64,000 nt of DNA, from NCBI RefSeq assembly GCF_000165675.1, contig NZ_AEIZ01000015.1:1-64000 (forward strand). Direction: 5' to 3'. The stretch comes from Leuconostoc fallax KCTC 3537. Its GTDB lineage: Bacteria; Bacillota; Bacilli; Lactobacillales; Lactobacillaceae. The notes under the pieces are model-generated. The model ran no database searches. It saw only the letters and a program-made list of their open reading frames with translations, and was not told the DNA's origin. Both the position numbers and the translations under genes were made by a program. Below, in pieces: positions 9,101 through 17,973 of the stretch; positions within the stretch are counted from its first letter, which is position 1; each line of letters begins with the position of its first letter.

Positions 9101-9649
9101 TTATTTCGCTAAATCAACAATCTTACTTAAAGCAAAAATCACAACAGCACCAACAATCAAAGATGCCAATTCTCCAGGTACAACAGTCACATAATATGCC
9201 CACCATTGCGCCACTAAACCACCATTGCTACCTGAAGGAAAAGCATTGTGAACGCTCAAATTAAAGGCTAAAACAAATTCAGCCGCTAATATTGCCATTC
9301 CTAACGTTGATACCACAATTGTCGAAATTAATATCTTAATTATCGTATTTGTCACACGCCGTGTTAACCAGTAAGTAACAGCAGTCATAATGACCGTTCC
9401 TAGCGTACCAAATACCCAGTCGACCCATCCAAGTGATGTGGGTGATAGGAAATTAGCAATAAAGACGCCTAGTCCCAAAGCTAATATATAGCGTTTATTA
9501 AAAGCTGATAAATGATTCAAACCTTCTGATAAACGTAATTGGACTGGTCCAAAAGCAATCGGCATCATACTTAATGTAATTGCTGCATAGATAGCTGCAA
9601 CAATTGCTGTTAATGTGATTTCACGTGCTCTATTTTGTTTCATTTTCAA
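9101..9649 (-). CDS. queT: QueT-type ECF S component (queuosine precursor uptake)
   Basis: This 182-residue membrane protein of the QueT family is the substrate-binding subunit of an ECF importer for a queuosine precursor such as preQ1. It has an N-terminal AAIYAAITL helix typical of ECF S components, and the family motifs FGPVQLRLSEGLNHL and FIANFLSPTSLGWVDWVFGT. It has about six membrane helices. It shares the energising EcfA/A'/T module, which is presumably elsewhere. A preQ1-I riboswitch lies just upstream and overlaps the ribosome site, which supports the substrate. The SDR gene follows at once. Confidence 0.93.
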   Translation of the reverse strand: MKMKQNRAREITLTAIVAAIYAAITLSMMPIAFGPVQLRLSEGLNHLSAFNKRYILALGLGVFIANFLSPTSLGWVDWVFGTLGTVIMTAVTYWLTRRVTNTIIKILISTIVVSTLGMAILAAEFVLAFNLSVHNAFPSGSNGGLVAQWWAYYVTVVPGELASLIVGAVVIFALSKIVDLAK

Positions 9650-9651
9650 TT

Positions 9652-9687
9652 CTCCTAGTTTTTTAAGTGGGATGGTTACGAACCACT
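9652..9687 (-). promoter_or_regulatory. preQ1-I riboswitch of queT
   Basis: The minus strand reads AGTGG, an 11-base loop TTCGTAACCAT, CCCACT, then the A-rich tail TAAAAAACTAGGAG. This follows the preQ1 class I plan (AGAGG, 11-base loop, CCCTCT, A-rich tail with CTA). The tail runs into the AGGAG ribosome site, so ligand binding would block translation. A TG-extended -10 (TAGAGT, 9695-9700) lies just upstream. Confidence 0.9.
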
Positions 9688-9724
9688 ATTGTCTACTCTA
9701 ACATATTTATGATGAGCCCAAAAT

Positions 9725-9747
9725 AAAAACGCCATTCGGCGTTTTTA
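9725..9747 (-). terminator. Terminator of rpmG-rpsN
   Basis: AAAAACGCC and GGCGTTTTT form a perfect stem around a four-base loop, 29 bases past the rpsN stop. Confidence 0.85.
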
Positions 9748-9775
9748 CCACTTCATCAATTGTAAAAAATGAATT

Positions 9776-10045
9776 TTACCAAGAAGCCTTCTTCACACCA
9801 GGAATTTGACCCTTGTGTGCCAATTGGCGGAAGTTCAAACGTGACATCTTGAATTCACGCATATAAGCATGAGGGCGACCATCAATTTGGTCACGGTTAT
9901 GTGCACGTACAGGTGATGAGTTCTTTGGCAATGCTGCCAAAGCGATGTAATCACCCTTGGCCTTCAACTCAGCACGCTTGTCAGCATACTTAGCAACCAT
10001 TGCTTCAATCTTTTTTGCCTTTGCAATCTTTGACTTCTTTGCCAT
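9776..10045 (-). CDS. rpsN: 30S ribosomal protein S14, zinc-independent form
   Basis: This 89-residue S14 is of the long type that lacks zinc-binding cysteines. There is no Cys in the protein, and [20 protein letters not shown] occupies the conserved core. The usual C-terminal [18 protein letters not shown] is present. In many Firmicutes this form is a paralogue used when zinc is scarce. It follows rpmG by four bases in the same transcript. Confidence 0.95.
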   Translation of the reverse strand: MAKKSKIAKAKKIEAMVAKYADKRAELKAKGDYIALAALPKNSSPVRAHNRDQIDGRPHAYMREFKMSRLNFRQLAHKGQIPGVKKASW

Positions 10046-10048
10046 AAA

Positions 10049-10198
10049 TTACTTAATCTCCTTAAATGTCACTACTTTGCGAAGTTTTGGTGAGTACTTC
10101 TTTAACTCCAGGCGGTCAGGCGTATTACGACGATTTTTTGACGTCAAGTAAATACGCTCACCAGTTTCATCATTGCCTAAAACGACGTGGATACGCAT
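10049..10198 (-). CDS. rpmG: 50S ribosomal protein L33, zinc-independent form
   Basis: This is a 49-residue protein reading [19 protein letters not shown]... and ending FKEIK. It fits L33, with the family stretch [19 protein letters not shown]. The CxxC pairs of zinc-binding L33 are absent. A GGAGCAAGG ribosome site lies before the ATG. With rpsN next to it, the pair forms a small operon of zinc-free ribosomal proteins. A strong promoter lies about 60 bases upstream. Confidence 0.93.
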   Translation of the reverse strand: MRIHVVLGNDETGERIYLTSKNRRNTPDRLELKKYSPKLRKVVTFKEIK

Positions 10199-10257
10199 AA
10201 TCCTTGCTCCTTAGTGTGGTTTATTAAAAATTAATTTGCTTGTCAATACAGATATTT

Positions 10258-10286
10258 ATTATACATAACAAATGTACGGGTGTAAA
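10258..10286 (-). promoter_or_regulatory. Promoter of rpmG-rpsN
   Basis: On the minus strand TTTACA (10281-10286) and TATAAT (10258-10263) are separated by 17 bases. I see no palindrome resembling a Bacillus-type Zur box around it. Confidence 0.75.
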
Positions 10287-10319
10287 GGGCTTTTACCATA
10301 TTTGATTATGTTTTCTTTT

Positions 10320-10873
10320 TTAACGATGTATCATCATTCTTTTCTTCATAATGATATAAATTACAGCAACAATATAGATACCAATAAGACGGTCAATATA
10401 ATCCGTGCCAACTTGTACCAAAAAGACAGCTAACGCCTGATTCATACCAAGACCCGACATAATTTGAACTAATGAACTGGATCCAGATGACGTAATCCCA
10501 TGAAATAAGATAACCGTAATTACAGTACTAACAATCGTCGCTGGTAAAGATATGATGAACGCCAGCCACCATAAACTTTTTTGTTTTGAATGCCTATTCG
10601 TCTAAACATTACGCCAGCTACTAGTGCAACAATCAATTGTGATGGCATGTAATAGATTGAAAATAAATCACCAGTTAAACCATTGATTAGTGCCGTTAAA
10701 AATCCAACAATTAACGCTGCAACCGGCCCTAATAATGCCGCTGATAAAATCGTACCAATGGTATCCAAATAAATCACAAGATGCAGATATAATGCTAAAT
10801 GACCACCAACAATATTAAGGACAATACATAGTGCCATCAAGGTTAAAATTTGCGTTGAAATCTTCTTACCCAT
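10320..10873 (-). CDS. ECF transporter S component, possible queuosine-type nucleoside/base (frameshifted in this sequence)
   Basis: This is a membrane protein of about 184 residues with the look of an ECF substrate-binding subunit: LDTIGTILSAALLGPVAALI, GDLFSIYYMPSQLIVALVAG and about six hydrophobic segments. The T run at 10577-10582 breaks it; one added base turns QNKKVYGG into QNKKSLWWLAFIISLPATIV and the frame then runs to 10320. Its start lies inside the end of the nucleoside hydrolase gene, so the two are coupled. The hydrolase partner and the preQ1-type aptamer in their leader point to a queuosine-related substrate, comparable to the QrtT S components. That substrate is an inference. 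Confidence 0.75.
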
Positions 10874-11861
10874 GTGTATTAGTCTCCACCATAATCTGTG
10901 TGATTGTTTTAGCTAATATTTCTTCGGGTAAATGTGTAATTCTAGACAAAAAGAATACCATAAAATTTGAGGCATCAACATCTGTTAGTACGTAGCTATT
11001 AGGCGTTTTGCGCCAAAAATCGCCGACATCAACAATAGATTGCCCAATCGCTACACCATCTGTGCATACTGTCGTGTAAGCGTCAAACCCTCGAGCAAAT
11101 CTGTCAGGATTAATTGCATAAGCAATAGCTAACGGATCATTAATTACCGCACCAATCACTTGCTCTTGTTCCCAATGAAAGTCAAAATAGAAAGGTAAAA
11201 TTTTACCTAGTAACTCGCCCACTTCTGAATGACATTGTTTCACAAAATATAATAAATTCGGTGTGAACACAATAGGTCGCGTGACATCTAAATTAACCAT
11301 CTCTACCTTAACCGGCATATGATCAAAGACATATTGTGCGGCATCAGGATCTACCCAAAAATTGTACTCAGCAACGGGCGATGTATTACCATGGCTTTTA
11401 AATGTACCGCCCATCACAATAAACCGTTGAATATTTTGCCAAGCTTTTGGATTGTTTTTTAAAGTTAAAGCAATATTGGTTAGTGGTGCCAAAGCAATAA
11501 TCGTCATATCGCGGTGCGTCATCAGCATCTCATTGATAAATTGCTGTGCATCGCTGTGAGGCTGTGCATCCGTAACAGGCGGTATGTCAGCATTGCCTAA
11601 GCCATTATCACCATGTGTGTCTTGAGCGCTAACATAGGCCTTTTTAAGCGGGGATTTAGCACCACTATACACCGGAATATCCAAGCGTTGTGCCCAATTC
11701 AAAATTTTAAGAGCATTTGTTGTACCTAAATCAGTGGGGACATTCCCCTCAGCTATTGTAATGCCGAGAATGTCTAGCTCTGGTGAATTAACAGCCAGTA
11801 AAAGTGCCATCGCATCATCAATGCCCGGATCAGCATCAATAATTACTTTTTGTTTCTGCAT
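10866..11861 (-). CDS. Inosine/uridine-preferring nucleoside hydrolase family protein, possible queuosine hydrolase
   Basis: This 331-residue IunH-family nucleoside N-ribohydrolase has the calcium-binding motif DADPGIDDA at residues 9-17. It also has conserved IALAPLTNIAL, FIVMGGTF and NFWVDPDAAQ segments, and a D near the end of the domain (INDPLAIAYAI). The family splits nucleosides into base and ribose in the cytoplasm. The SD is GAGAGGTAGG. It leads a two-gene operon with an ECF S component behind a preQ1-I-like aptamer. This raises the possibility that it acts on queuosine or a related nucleoside, as the QueK enzymes do, rather than on inosine or uridine. Specificity cannot be read from sequence. 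Confidence 0.9.
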   Translation of the reverse strand: MQKQKVIIDADPGIDDAMALLLAVNSPELDILGITIAEGNVPTDLGTTNALKILNWAQRLDIPVYSGAKSPLKKAYVSAQDTHGDNGLGNADIPPVTDAQPHSDAQQFINEMLMTHRDMTIIALAPLTNIALTLKNNPKAWQNIQRFIVMGGTFKSHGNTSPVAEYNFWVDPDAAQYVFDHMPVKVEMVNLDVTRPIVFTPNLLYFVKQCHSEVGELLGKILPFYFDFHWEQEQVIGAVINDPLAIAYAINPDRFARGFDAYTTVCTDGVAIGQSIVDVGDFWRKTPNSYVLTDVDASNFMVFFLSRITHLPEEILAKTITQIMVETNTHG

Positions 11862-11892
11862 CTAAATTTCCTACCTCTCATTAATGATTGAA

Positions 11893-11932
11893 GATTCTTG
11901 GTTTTTTATTACTGGGAAGTTTTCGAACCAGT
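11893..11932 (-). promoter_or_regulatory. Candidate preQ1-I riboswitch before the nucleoside hydrolase operon
   Basis: On the minus strand ACTGG, an 11-base loop TTCGAAAACTT, CCCAGT, then AATAAAAAACCAAGA has the same layout as the queT aptamer: P1 stem, loop opening TTC, CCC, A-rich tail ending in a short pairing block. P1 changes compensate (AGTGG/CCACT versus ACTGG/CCAGT). The tail has CCA in place of CTA, and the ribosome site at 11867-11880 is not covered, so the switching mechanism is not evident. Confidence 0.7.
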
Positions 11933-11971
11933 CCAAAGCATCATCGCTTTGATTTTTTAAATGCATCTTTG

Positions 11972-12000
11972 AGTATACGTCGTTTGAAGGGCGATGTCCA
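11972..12000 (-). promoter_or_regulatory. Promoter of the nucleoside hydrolase operon
   Basis: On the minus strand TGGACA (11995-12000) and TATACT (11972-11977) have a 17-base spacer. Transcription would start about 30 bases before the preQ1-like aptamer. Confidence 0.7.
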
Positions 12001-12038
12001 CGCTACTCACCAACTCGTATTAATTTTGGACAAAATAA

Positions 12039-12068
12039 AAGATGCTGCGCACACGGCACAACATCTTT
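12039..12068 (-). terminator. Terminator of ppaC
   Basis: On the minus strand CAAAGATGTTGTGCC pairs imperfectly with GTGCGCAGCATCTTTT and is followed by a T-rich tail, 26 bases past the ppaC stop. Confidence 0.75.
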
Positions 12069-12093
12069 GAATATTCTAGTTAAAATAATGGGT

Positions 12094-13014
12094 TTAGAAT
12101 TGCTTTTCTAATGGTGGTACAACTTGTTTCTTACGTGAAACGACACCTGGTAAATCGATAACATTCGTTACCAGATCGCCAGCGAATGCTGCCTTAACTT
12201 CTGCGTTAGCATCACCCAAAAAGATCGCCTTTGAATTAGAATTCAAAATGTCCGTAATAACAAATAAGAAGTTGTCATATCCCTCTGCCTGACGTTCAGC
12301 TTGCATCTCTGATTCAATACCTGCTTGACGTGCCAAAACATCATCAATGTCAACAGTGTTAACTTGTCCAATACGGAATGACTTACCGCCCATCTCAAAT
12401 GACTTAGCATCCCCATCAATCAATTCCTTATCAGAACGTGATGATAGATCAGTACCAGCCTTCAAGAGGCCAAGGCCATAGGCATTGACATCCTCTACCT
12501 GAGCCATTTTAGCCAATTCTGGCAATGCTTGACGATCAAAGTCAGTCGTTGTTGGGCTCTTTAACAGCAAAGTATCTGAAATCAAACCAGAGAGTAAGAG
12601 TCCGGCAATTTCCCGTGGTAATTCAAGGTTATTTTGCTTATATTCATAAAAAAGAATAGTAGAAACTGAGCCCCATGGCTTAGCTGTAATATAAAGTGGT
12701 GTGGATGTGCTAAAGGCAAATTTATGGTGATCATAAATACCAGCGACATGAACGTCAGCTAGGTTATCAATGGATTGTGCTGCTTCATTATGATCAACTA
12801 ACACAACATTTTCAGTATCTGCTGATGTAATAATACGTAAAGGTGATACACCAAAGTAATCCAACGCAAATTGTGTTTCCGCGTTTGGCTTACCCTGTGC
12901 AACGGCTTCTGTATCTTCACCATAAGCATGGTTCAATAAATAGCTAGCACCAATAGCTGATGCAATTGTATCCGTATCAGGATTTTTGTGTCCAAAAACA
13001 AGTGTGTTTACCAT
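12094..13014 (-). CDS. ppaC: Manganese-dependent inorganic pyrophosphatase
   Basis: This family II (DHH superfamily) pyrophosphatase of about 306 residues hydrolyses PPi in the cytoplasm. It has the metal-binding FGHKNPDTDTIASAI at the N-terminus, VLVDHNE, the DHH-type YDHHKFAF and the C-terminal SRKKQVVPPL that closes over the substrate. The start is the ATG at 13014 (MVNTLVFG); an ATG two codons earlier is also possible. Neither has a good ribosome site. A strong SD lies about 70 bases further upstream, in front of a nine-codon frame. Confidence 0.93.
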   Translation of the reverse strand: MVNTLVFGHKNPDTDTIASAIGASYLLNHAYGEDTEAVAQGKPNAETQFALDYFGVSPLRIITSADTENVVLVDHNEAAQSIDNLADVHVAGIYDHHKFAFSTSTPLYITAKPWGSVSTILFYEYKQNNLELPREIAGLLLSGLISDTLLLKSPTTTDFDRQALPELAKMAQVEDVNAYGLGLLKAGTDLSSRSDKELIDGDAKSFEMGGKSFRIGQVNTVDIDDVLARQAGIESEMQAERQAEGYDNFLFVITDILNSNSKAIFLGDANAEVKAAFAGDLVTNVIDLPGVVSRKKQVVPPLEKQF

Positions 13015-13051
13015 AATCATTTAATCGTGTGCTATGCCACAATTCATATAC

Positions 13052-13081
13052 TTATTGGGCACACAAACTGTGGACGCGCAC
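13052..13081 (-). CDS. Possible nine-codon leader peptide upstream of ppaC
   Basis: On the minus strand an AGAGGAGAAAG ribosome site is followed by a GTG and eight codons (MRVHSLCAQ) before TAA. The spacing is good, and it is the best SD in this intergenic region, better than that of ppaC itself. No homology is claimed; it could be a regulatory leader ORF or chance. Confidence 0.3.
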   Translation of the reverse strand: MRVHSLCAQ

Positions 13082-13120
13082 CTTTCTCCTCTAAATTTAT
13101 AGTTCCATTCTACCAAATAA

Positions 13121-15564
13121 TTAAGCATTTGTCGTTGTTAAGGTTAACGGCTTAATCATCCAAGGTGTGCCATTCTTCTCAATGTCAACGACGTATTGAC
13201 CATTGCCAACACGTTGAGAACCATGATAATCACTCAACTGCAACTCTTGCAACTGATAACGATTCGTTAGTATGGACAAGGCTTTTACTTGATCGTCAAA
13301 TAAAGTCGCTGTTGCAACATGATAAGCAACCGTCTTCTTTTGAGTAAAAATAGCAACACCCTTACGCGCTCTGGAAGATGGTGTGATTTCTTTTACTGGC
13401 ATGTACTTAAATGCACCATTCATGGCAGTAATCGCGACCTGCTGTTTTTTATCGCGAATCAGCAATGCTCTAACGACTTCATCTTCTCCCTTGAGATCCA
13501 TTGAACGGACTCCAGAAGTTCGTGCACCAACTACAGGTACCTCATCAAGACTATAACGCAAAGCAAAGCTATCATGTGATAGTAACAAGACATCAACATC
13601 TATCGATGTTGTCACATAATCGATATCTACAATATAGCTAGCTGCTGTTTTCAACTTCATCGCCACAATTGTCTTTTTCTTATAAGTACGACTTGGTTGT
13701 AAATCAGATAGTGCTGTTTGTTTAATATAGCCATCGTTGGTTGCCAAGACAAATGTCCCTTGACCAGCTAAATCATCTACAACAATGACTTTCAGAATCA
13801 CTTCATCACTCGACCAGTTACTTAGTTGTTGAGAAAAATGTTCACCAGAATCTTTCCAACGCATTTCTGGCAATTCATGCACTGCGCGATAGATGACATT
13901 GCCTTTATTAGTAAACATATATAAATGTTGCGTTGTATTAAGTGTTGACTCCAACACAACCACATCATCTTCAGCTAAACCGTTTTCGTTGCCTGAAGCC
14001 TGATGAGAACGCAATGAAGACCGTTTAAAGTACCCATTACGTGAAATCAATACAGCGACATTCTCTTCACTAATCATGACACTGTTATCAATAACTAAGT
14101 TCTCCACTTCCGCCTCGATTACGGATAAGCGTGGCGTGGCATAATCTTTCACGATCGCTTTAATTTCATCACTAATCACAGCATTTAATGTCGCTTCGTC
14201 ATCCAAAATCAATTGCAAACGATCAATTTTAGCTTTCAAATCAGCAAACTCTTGTTCCAACTGAGTCACATCTGTATTGGTTAAACGATAGAGTTGTAAC
14301 GTGACGATTGCTTCAGCTTGTTGCTGTGTAAACGCAAAAGCTGTGATCAAATTTTGAGTCGCATCTTTGCGATTCTTTGATGCTCTAATCGTTGCAACGA
14401 CTTCATCCAAAATCGATAACATGCGAATCAAGCCTTCAACAATATGTTGTCGTGCTTGGGCTTTAGCCAATTCGTAAGCTGAACGCTTCAAAACAACTTC
14501 TTTTCTAAAGTCCAGGAATGCTTCTAATCCATCACGTAAACTAACATGAACTGGTCGTTGGTTATGGATAGCCACCATATTGAAGTTATATGATATTTGT
14601 AAATCAGTTTTCTTAAATAGGTAAGTTAAAATTCCTGTCGCATTGGCATCTTTATTAAGTTCAATAACGACCGATAGCCCTTCACGATCTGACTCGTCGC
14701 GCACTTCTGTAATACCGGCAACTTCTTTATTCAGACGAATATCATCAATCTTCTTAACTAAATTAGCCTTAATTACTTCGTATGGCAATTCAGTAATCTC
14801 AATTTTTTCTTACCACCTTTAAGATCACTAATGATTGTCTTAGCGCGAACGATAATTTTACCGCGTCCTGTTTCATAAGCTTTTTGAATACCATCTAAAC
14901 CTTGAATAATACCACCTGTTGGGAAATCAGGCCCCTTCACGTAGCGCATTAACTGTTTAATCGTTGCATTAGGATGACTTAAGAGATAAATCAGAGCTTG
15001 GCTAATTTCTTTTAAATTATGTGGTGGTATCTCAGTTGCGTATCCCGCAGAAATACCCGTTGCGCCATTAATCAATAAATTAGGAATACGTGAAGGCAGA
15101 ACAGTTGGTTCATAGGTTGTATCATCAAAGTTCAAAACCATATCAACTGTCTCTTTATCTAAGTCTGTTAGTATTTCACCAGAAATTTTTGATAACCGCG
15201 CTTCAGTATAACGCATAGCTGCAGGTGGATCAGCATCAATAGAACCGTTATTACCATTCATATCAATTAATGGTTCACGTACTTTCCAATTTTGTGATAA
15301 ACGGACCATTGCTTCATAAATCGATGAATCGCCATGGGGATGAAAATTACCCATAACATTTCCCACAGATTTTGCCGACTTACGATACGGATGATCATAC
15401 GTGTTGCCATCCTGATTCATTGCAAACAAAATACGCCGCTGAACCGGCTTTAATCCATCACGGATATCCGGCAAAGCACGTTCTTGAATAATATATTTTG
15501 AATAACGTCCGAACCGCTCTCCCATAACAGCTTCTAACGATAATTCGGTTATACGATCTGCCAT
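13121..15564 (-). CDS. parC: DNA topoisomerase IV subunit A (frameshifted in this sequence)
   Basis: ParC of about 815 residues is the DNA-cleaving subunit of topoisomerase IV. The N-terminal part has [30 protein letters not shown] and the catalytic-tyrosine motif [11 protein letters not shown]. The C-terminal part has the winged domains and a beta-pinwheel with repeated LLxxxNGY/FKxx blades ([11 protein letters not shown]). The two parts are in different frames, broken in the T run at 14803-14808. One added base gives [20 protein letters not shown]. Since parC is essential, a sequencing error is far more likely than a real mutation. It lies downstream of parE. Confidence 0.93.
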
Positions 15565-15619
15565 ATAGTTACTGTGTATTTTGAATAATACACTTTTTCC
15601 TCTCTATATCATCATGTTT

Positions 15620-17746
15620 CTAAAATAAATTTAAGTTGGTCGATTCATTTGTATCCGATGATGTCGCATCGTTTTGCCATGTCGTAATCTTAGGCTGAGT
15701 ATCAGATTGCTTTGGGATTGCCTTTGTCGCTGTTGTCTTAGACTGCATGTTCTTTTGCTTTTGACGTGTCTTTTCAAATACAGCACTACTATTACTGTCG
15801 CCATCGACGGTATCCAATATCGATCCCGCTTCATCTAAAGTAAACGATACATTAGCTTCAATCCAATTACGGCGTGGTTCAACTTTATCACCCATTAAGG
15901 TTGTGACTCTTTTTTCAGCCAAAACACCGTCATCAATTTTCACACGAATCAGTGTCCGTGACTCTGGATCCATTGTTGTTTCCCAAAGCAATGAAGCGTT
16001 CATCTCACCCAGACCTTTAAAGCGTGTTAGCTCATAACGACCAGTTGTCTGGCTTGTAATCGTTTCAAGCTCATCATTTGTCCAAGCAAACTGATCATCA
16101 TGCTTTTTAGAACCAAACTTCACACGATACAATGGTGGCAAAGCAATATAAATTTTGCCTTCTTCTATTAGTGGTCGCATATATTTATAAAAGAACGTTA
16201 GCAACAACGTTTGAATATGGGCACCATCATCATCAGCATCAGTCATAATAATAATTTTGTCAAAAGCTGCATCTGCAACCTTAAAGTCAGCGCCAACACC
16301 ACCACCAATAGCATAAATCAATGTCGAAATTTCTTCATTTTTTAAGATGTCTGCTAATTTTGCCTTTTCCGTATTCAAAACTTTTCCACGTAACGGTAAA
16401 ATAGCTTGAAATTTTCTATCTCGACCTTGCTTGGCAGAACCACCGGCTGAATCTCCCTCAACTAAGAAGAGTTCATTTTTAGCCGCATTCTTAGATTGTG
16501 CCGGCGATAGTTTACCGGACAATAATCGTTCTTTGGCGTTTTTAGAACGGCCAGTGCGACTTTCATCACGTGCTTTACGTGCTGCTTCACGTGCTTCACG
16601 CGCGCGTAATGCTTTACGGATAAGATTTTGTCCAAAATCACCGTTTTCCATTAAGAAACGACTTAGCGTTTCATTCACAATGGCGTCAACGATACCGCGT
16701 GCTTCAGGTGTGCCCAACTTATCTTTCGTTTGGCCTTCGAACTGCAAATATTGTTCTGGCACCCGCAAAGAAATGACGGCAGATAGACCTTCACGCACAT
16801 CTGAACCTTCAAGATTTTTGTCCTTATCTTTTAATAAGTTAGTTCTACGTGCATACTCATTAAAAGCTTTCGTCCATGCCGAACGGAACCCAGCTTCATG
16901 AGTACCACCATCTTGTGTTCGAACATTATTCACAAACGATAATAACGTCTCAGAATACCCATCGTTGTATTGTGCGGCAACGTCAACAATAATCCCTTCT
17001 TGCTGACCTTCAAAAGTCATAATCGACCCAATGGTGCCCTTATCTTCATTTAAAAAGCCAACAAAAGCCTCTAACCCTTTATCATAGTGATAGGCCTCAT
17101 GCCGAATTGGATCGACGCGTTCGTCAGTTAAAGTGAACTTAACGCCGCTCATTAAAAAGGCCGATTCACGTAATCGTTCAGCCAATGTTTCATATTTATA
17201 AACAGTTGTCGAAAAAATATTGGCATCCGGTTTAAACGTCAATATAGTCCCAGTATGTTCTTTGGTTTTACCTAAATCACGCAGGGTTCCTACAGGTTTA
17301 CCACCGTCTACAAAGTCCTCTTCCCACTTATGTCCTTCACGAACAATTGTCACTTGCAAACTTTCAGATAAAGCATTAACCACTGATGAACCAACACCAT
17401 GTAACCCACCTGATGTCGCATAACCGCCTTGTCCAAATTTACCACCCGCATGTAGCACTGTTAGGATAACTTCAGGTGTTGGTTTGCCGCTTTCGTGCAT
17501 ACCAACTGGCATTCCACGGCCAAAATCTTGAACTGTAATGGCATTATTTTCGTGAATCGTTACATTGATTTCATCGCCAAAACCGCCCAACGCTTCATCA
17601 ACCGCATTATCCACTATTTCATATACTAAATGATGCAGGCCACGGCCATCTGTAGAACCAATATACATTCCTGGTCGTTTACGAACCGCCTCTAAGCCTT
17701 CTAAAATTTTAATTGAATCTGAATTATATTCGTTATTTTTTACCAT
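15620..17746 (-). CDS. parE: DNA topoisomerase IV subunit B
   Basis: This 708-residue type IIA topoisomerase ATPase subunit has the GHKL ATP site (EIVDNAVDEALGG, GRGMPVG, GGLHGVGSSVVNALS). It also has the TOPRIM motifs EGDSAGGSAKQGRDRKFQA and TDADDDGAHI, and ends with a polar Ser/Thr/Gln-rich tail of about 60 residues. The neighbouring parC and the divergent plsY, the usual neighbours in Lactobacillales, mark it as ParE rather than GyrB. Confidence 0.93.
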   Translation of the reverse strand: MVKNNEYNSDSIKILEGLEAVRKRPGMYIGSTDGRGLHHLVYEIVDNAVDEALGGFGDEINVTIHENNAITVQDFGRGMPVGMHESGKPTPEVILTVLHAGGKFGQGGYATSGGLHGVGSSVVNALSESLQVTIVREGHKWEEDFVDGGKPVGTLRDLGKTKEHTGTILTFKPDANIFSTTVYKYETLAERLRESAFLMSGVKFTLTDERVDPIRHEAYHYDKGLEAFVGFLNEDKGTIGSIMTFEGQQEGIIVDVAAQYNDGYSETLLSFVNNVRTQDGGTHEAGFRSAWTKAFNEYARRTNLLKDKDKNLEGSDVREGLSAVISLRVPEQYLQFEGQTKDKLGTPEARGIVDAIVNETLSRFLMENGDFGQNLIRKALRAREAREAARKARDESRTGRSKNAKERLLSGKLSPAQSKNAAKNELFLVEGDSAGGSAKQGRDRKFQAILPLRGKVLNTEKAKLADILKNEEISTLIYAIGGGVGADFKVADAAFDKIIIMTDADDDGAHIQTLLLTFFYKYMRPLIEEGKIYIALPPLYRVKFGSKKHDDQFAWTNDELETITSQTTGRYELTRFKGLGEMNASLLWETTMDPESRTLIRVKIDDGVLAEKRVTTLMGDKVEPRRNWIEANVSFTLDEAGSILDTVDGDSNSSAVFEKTRQKQKNMQSKTTATKAIPKQSDTQPKITTWQNDATSSDTNESTNLNLF

Positions 17747-17973
17747 ATATCTTAAGCGTACCCAATAATCATTAAATTAAAATATGATGACGTACATTTT
17801 ACTTTCACTTTAATAGCATGTGTGCTTGACTGCCTATAAACACAATCTACTTTATATTAATTGAAAAAGCAAACCCTGACAAGCATAATTATTGTGAAAT
17901 ACTTAAATGTTGTTTATGTCATCTACTAATGTGGTAAAATTGAATTTGCATTATTTGAGGAGCAAAATAAAAA

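Noticed and set aside
16431-16901. Long open frame on the plus strand inside parE
   Set aside because: It is antisense to a conserved TOPRIM region, has no ribosome site, and its composition is that of a mirrored coding strand.
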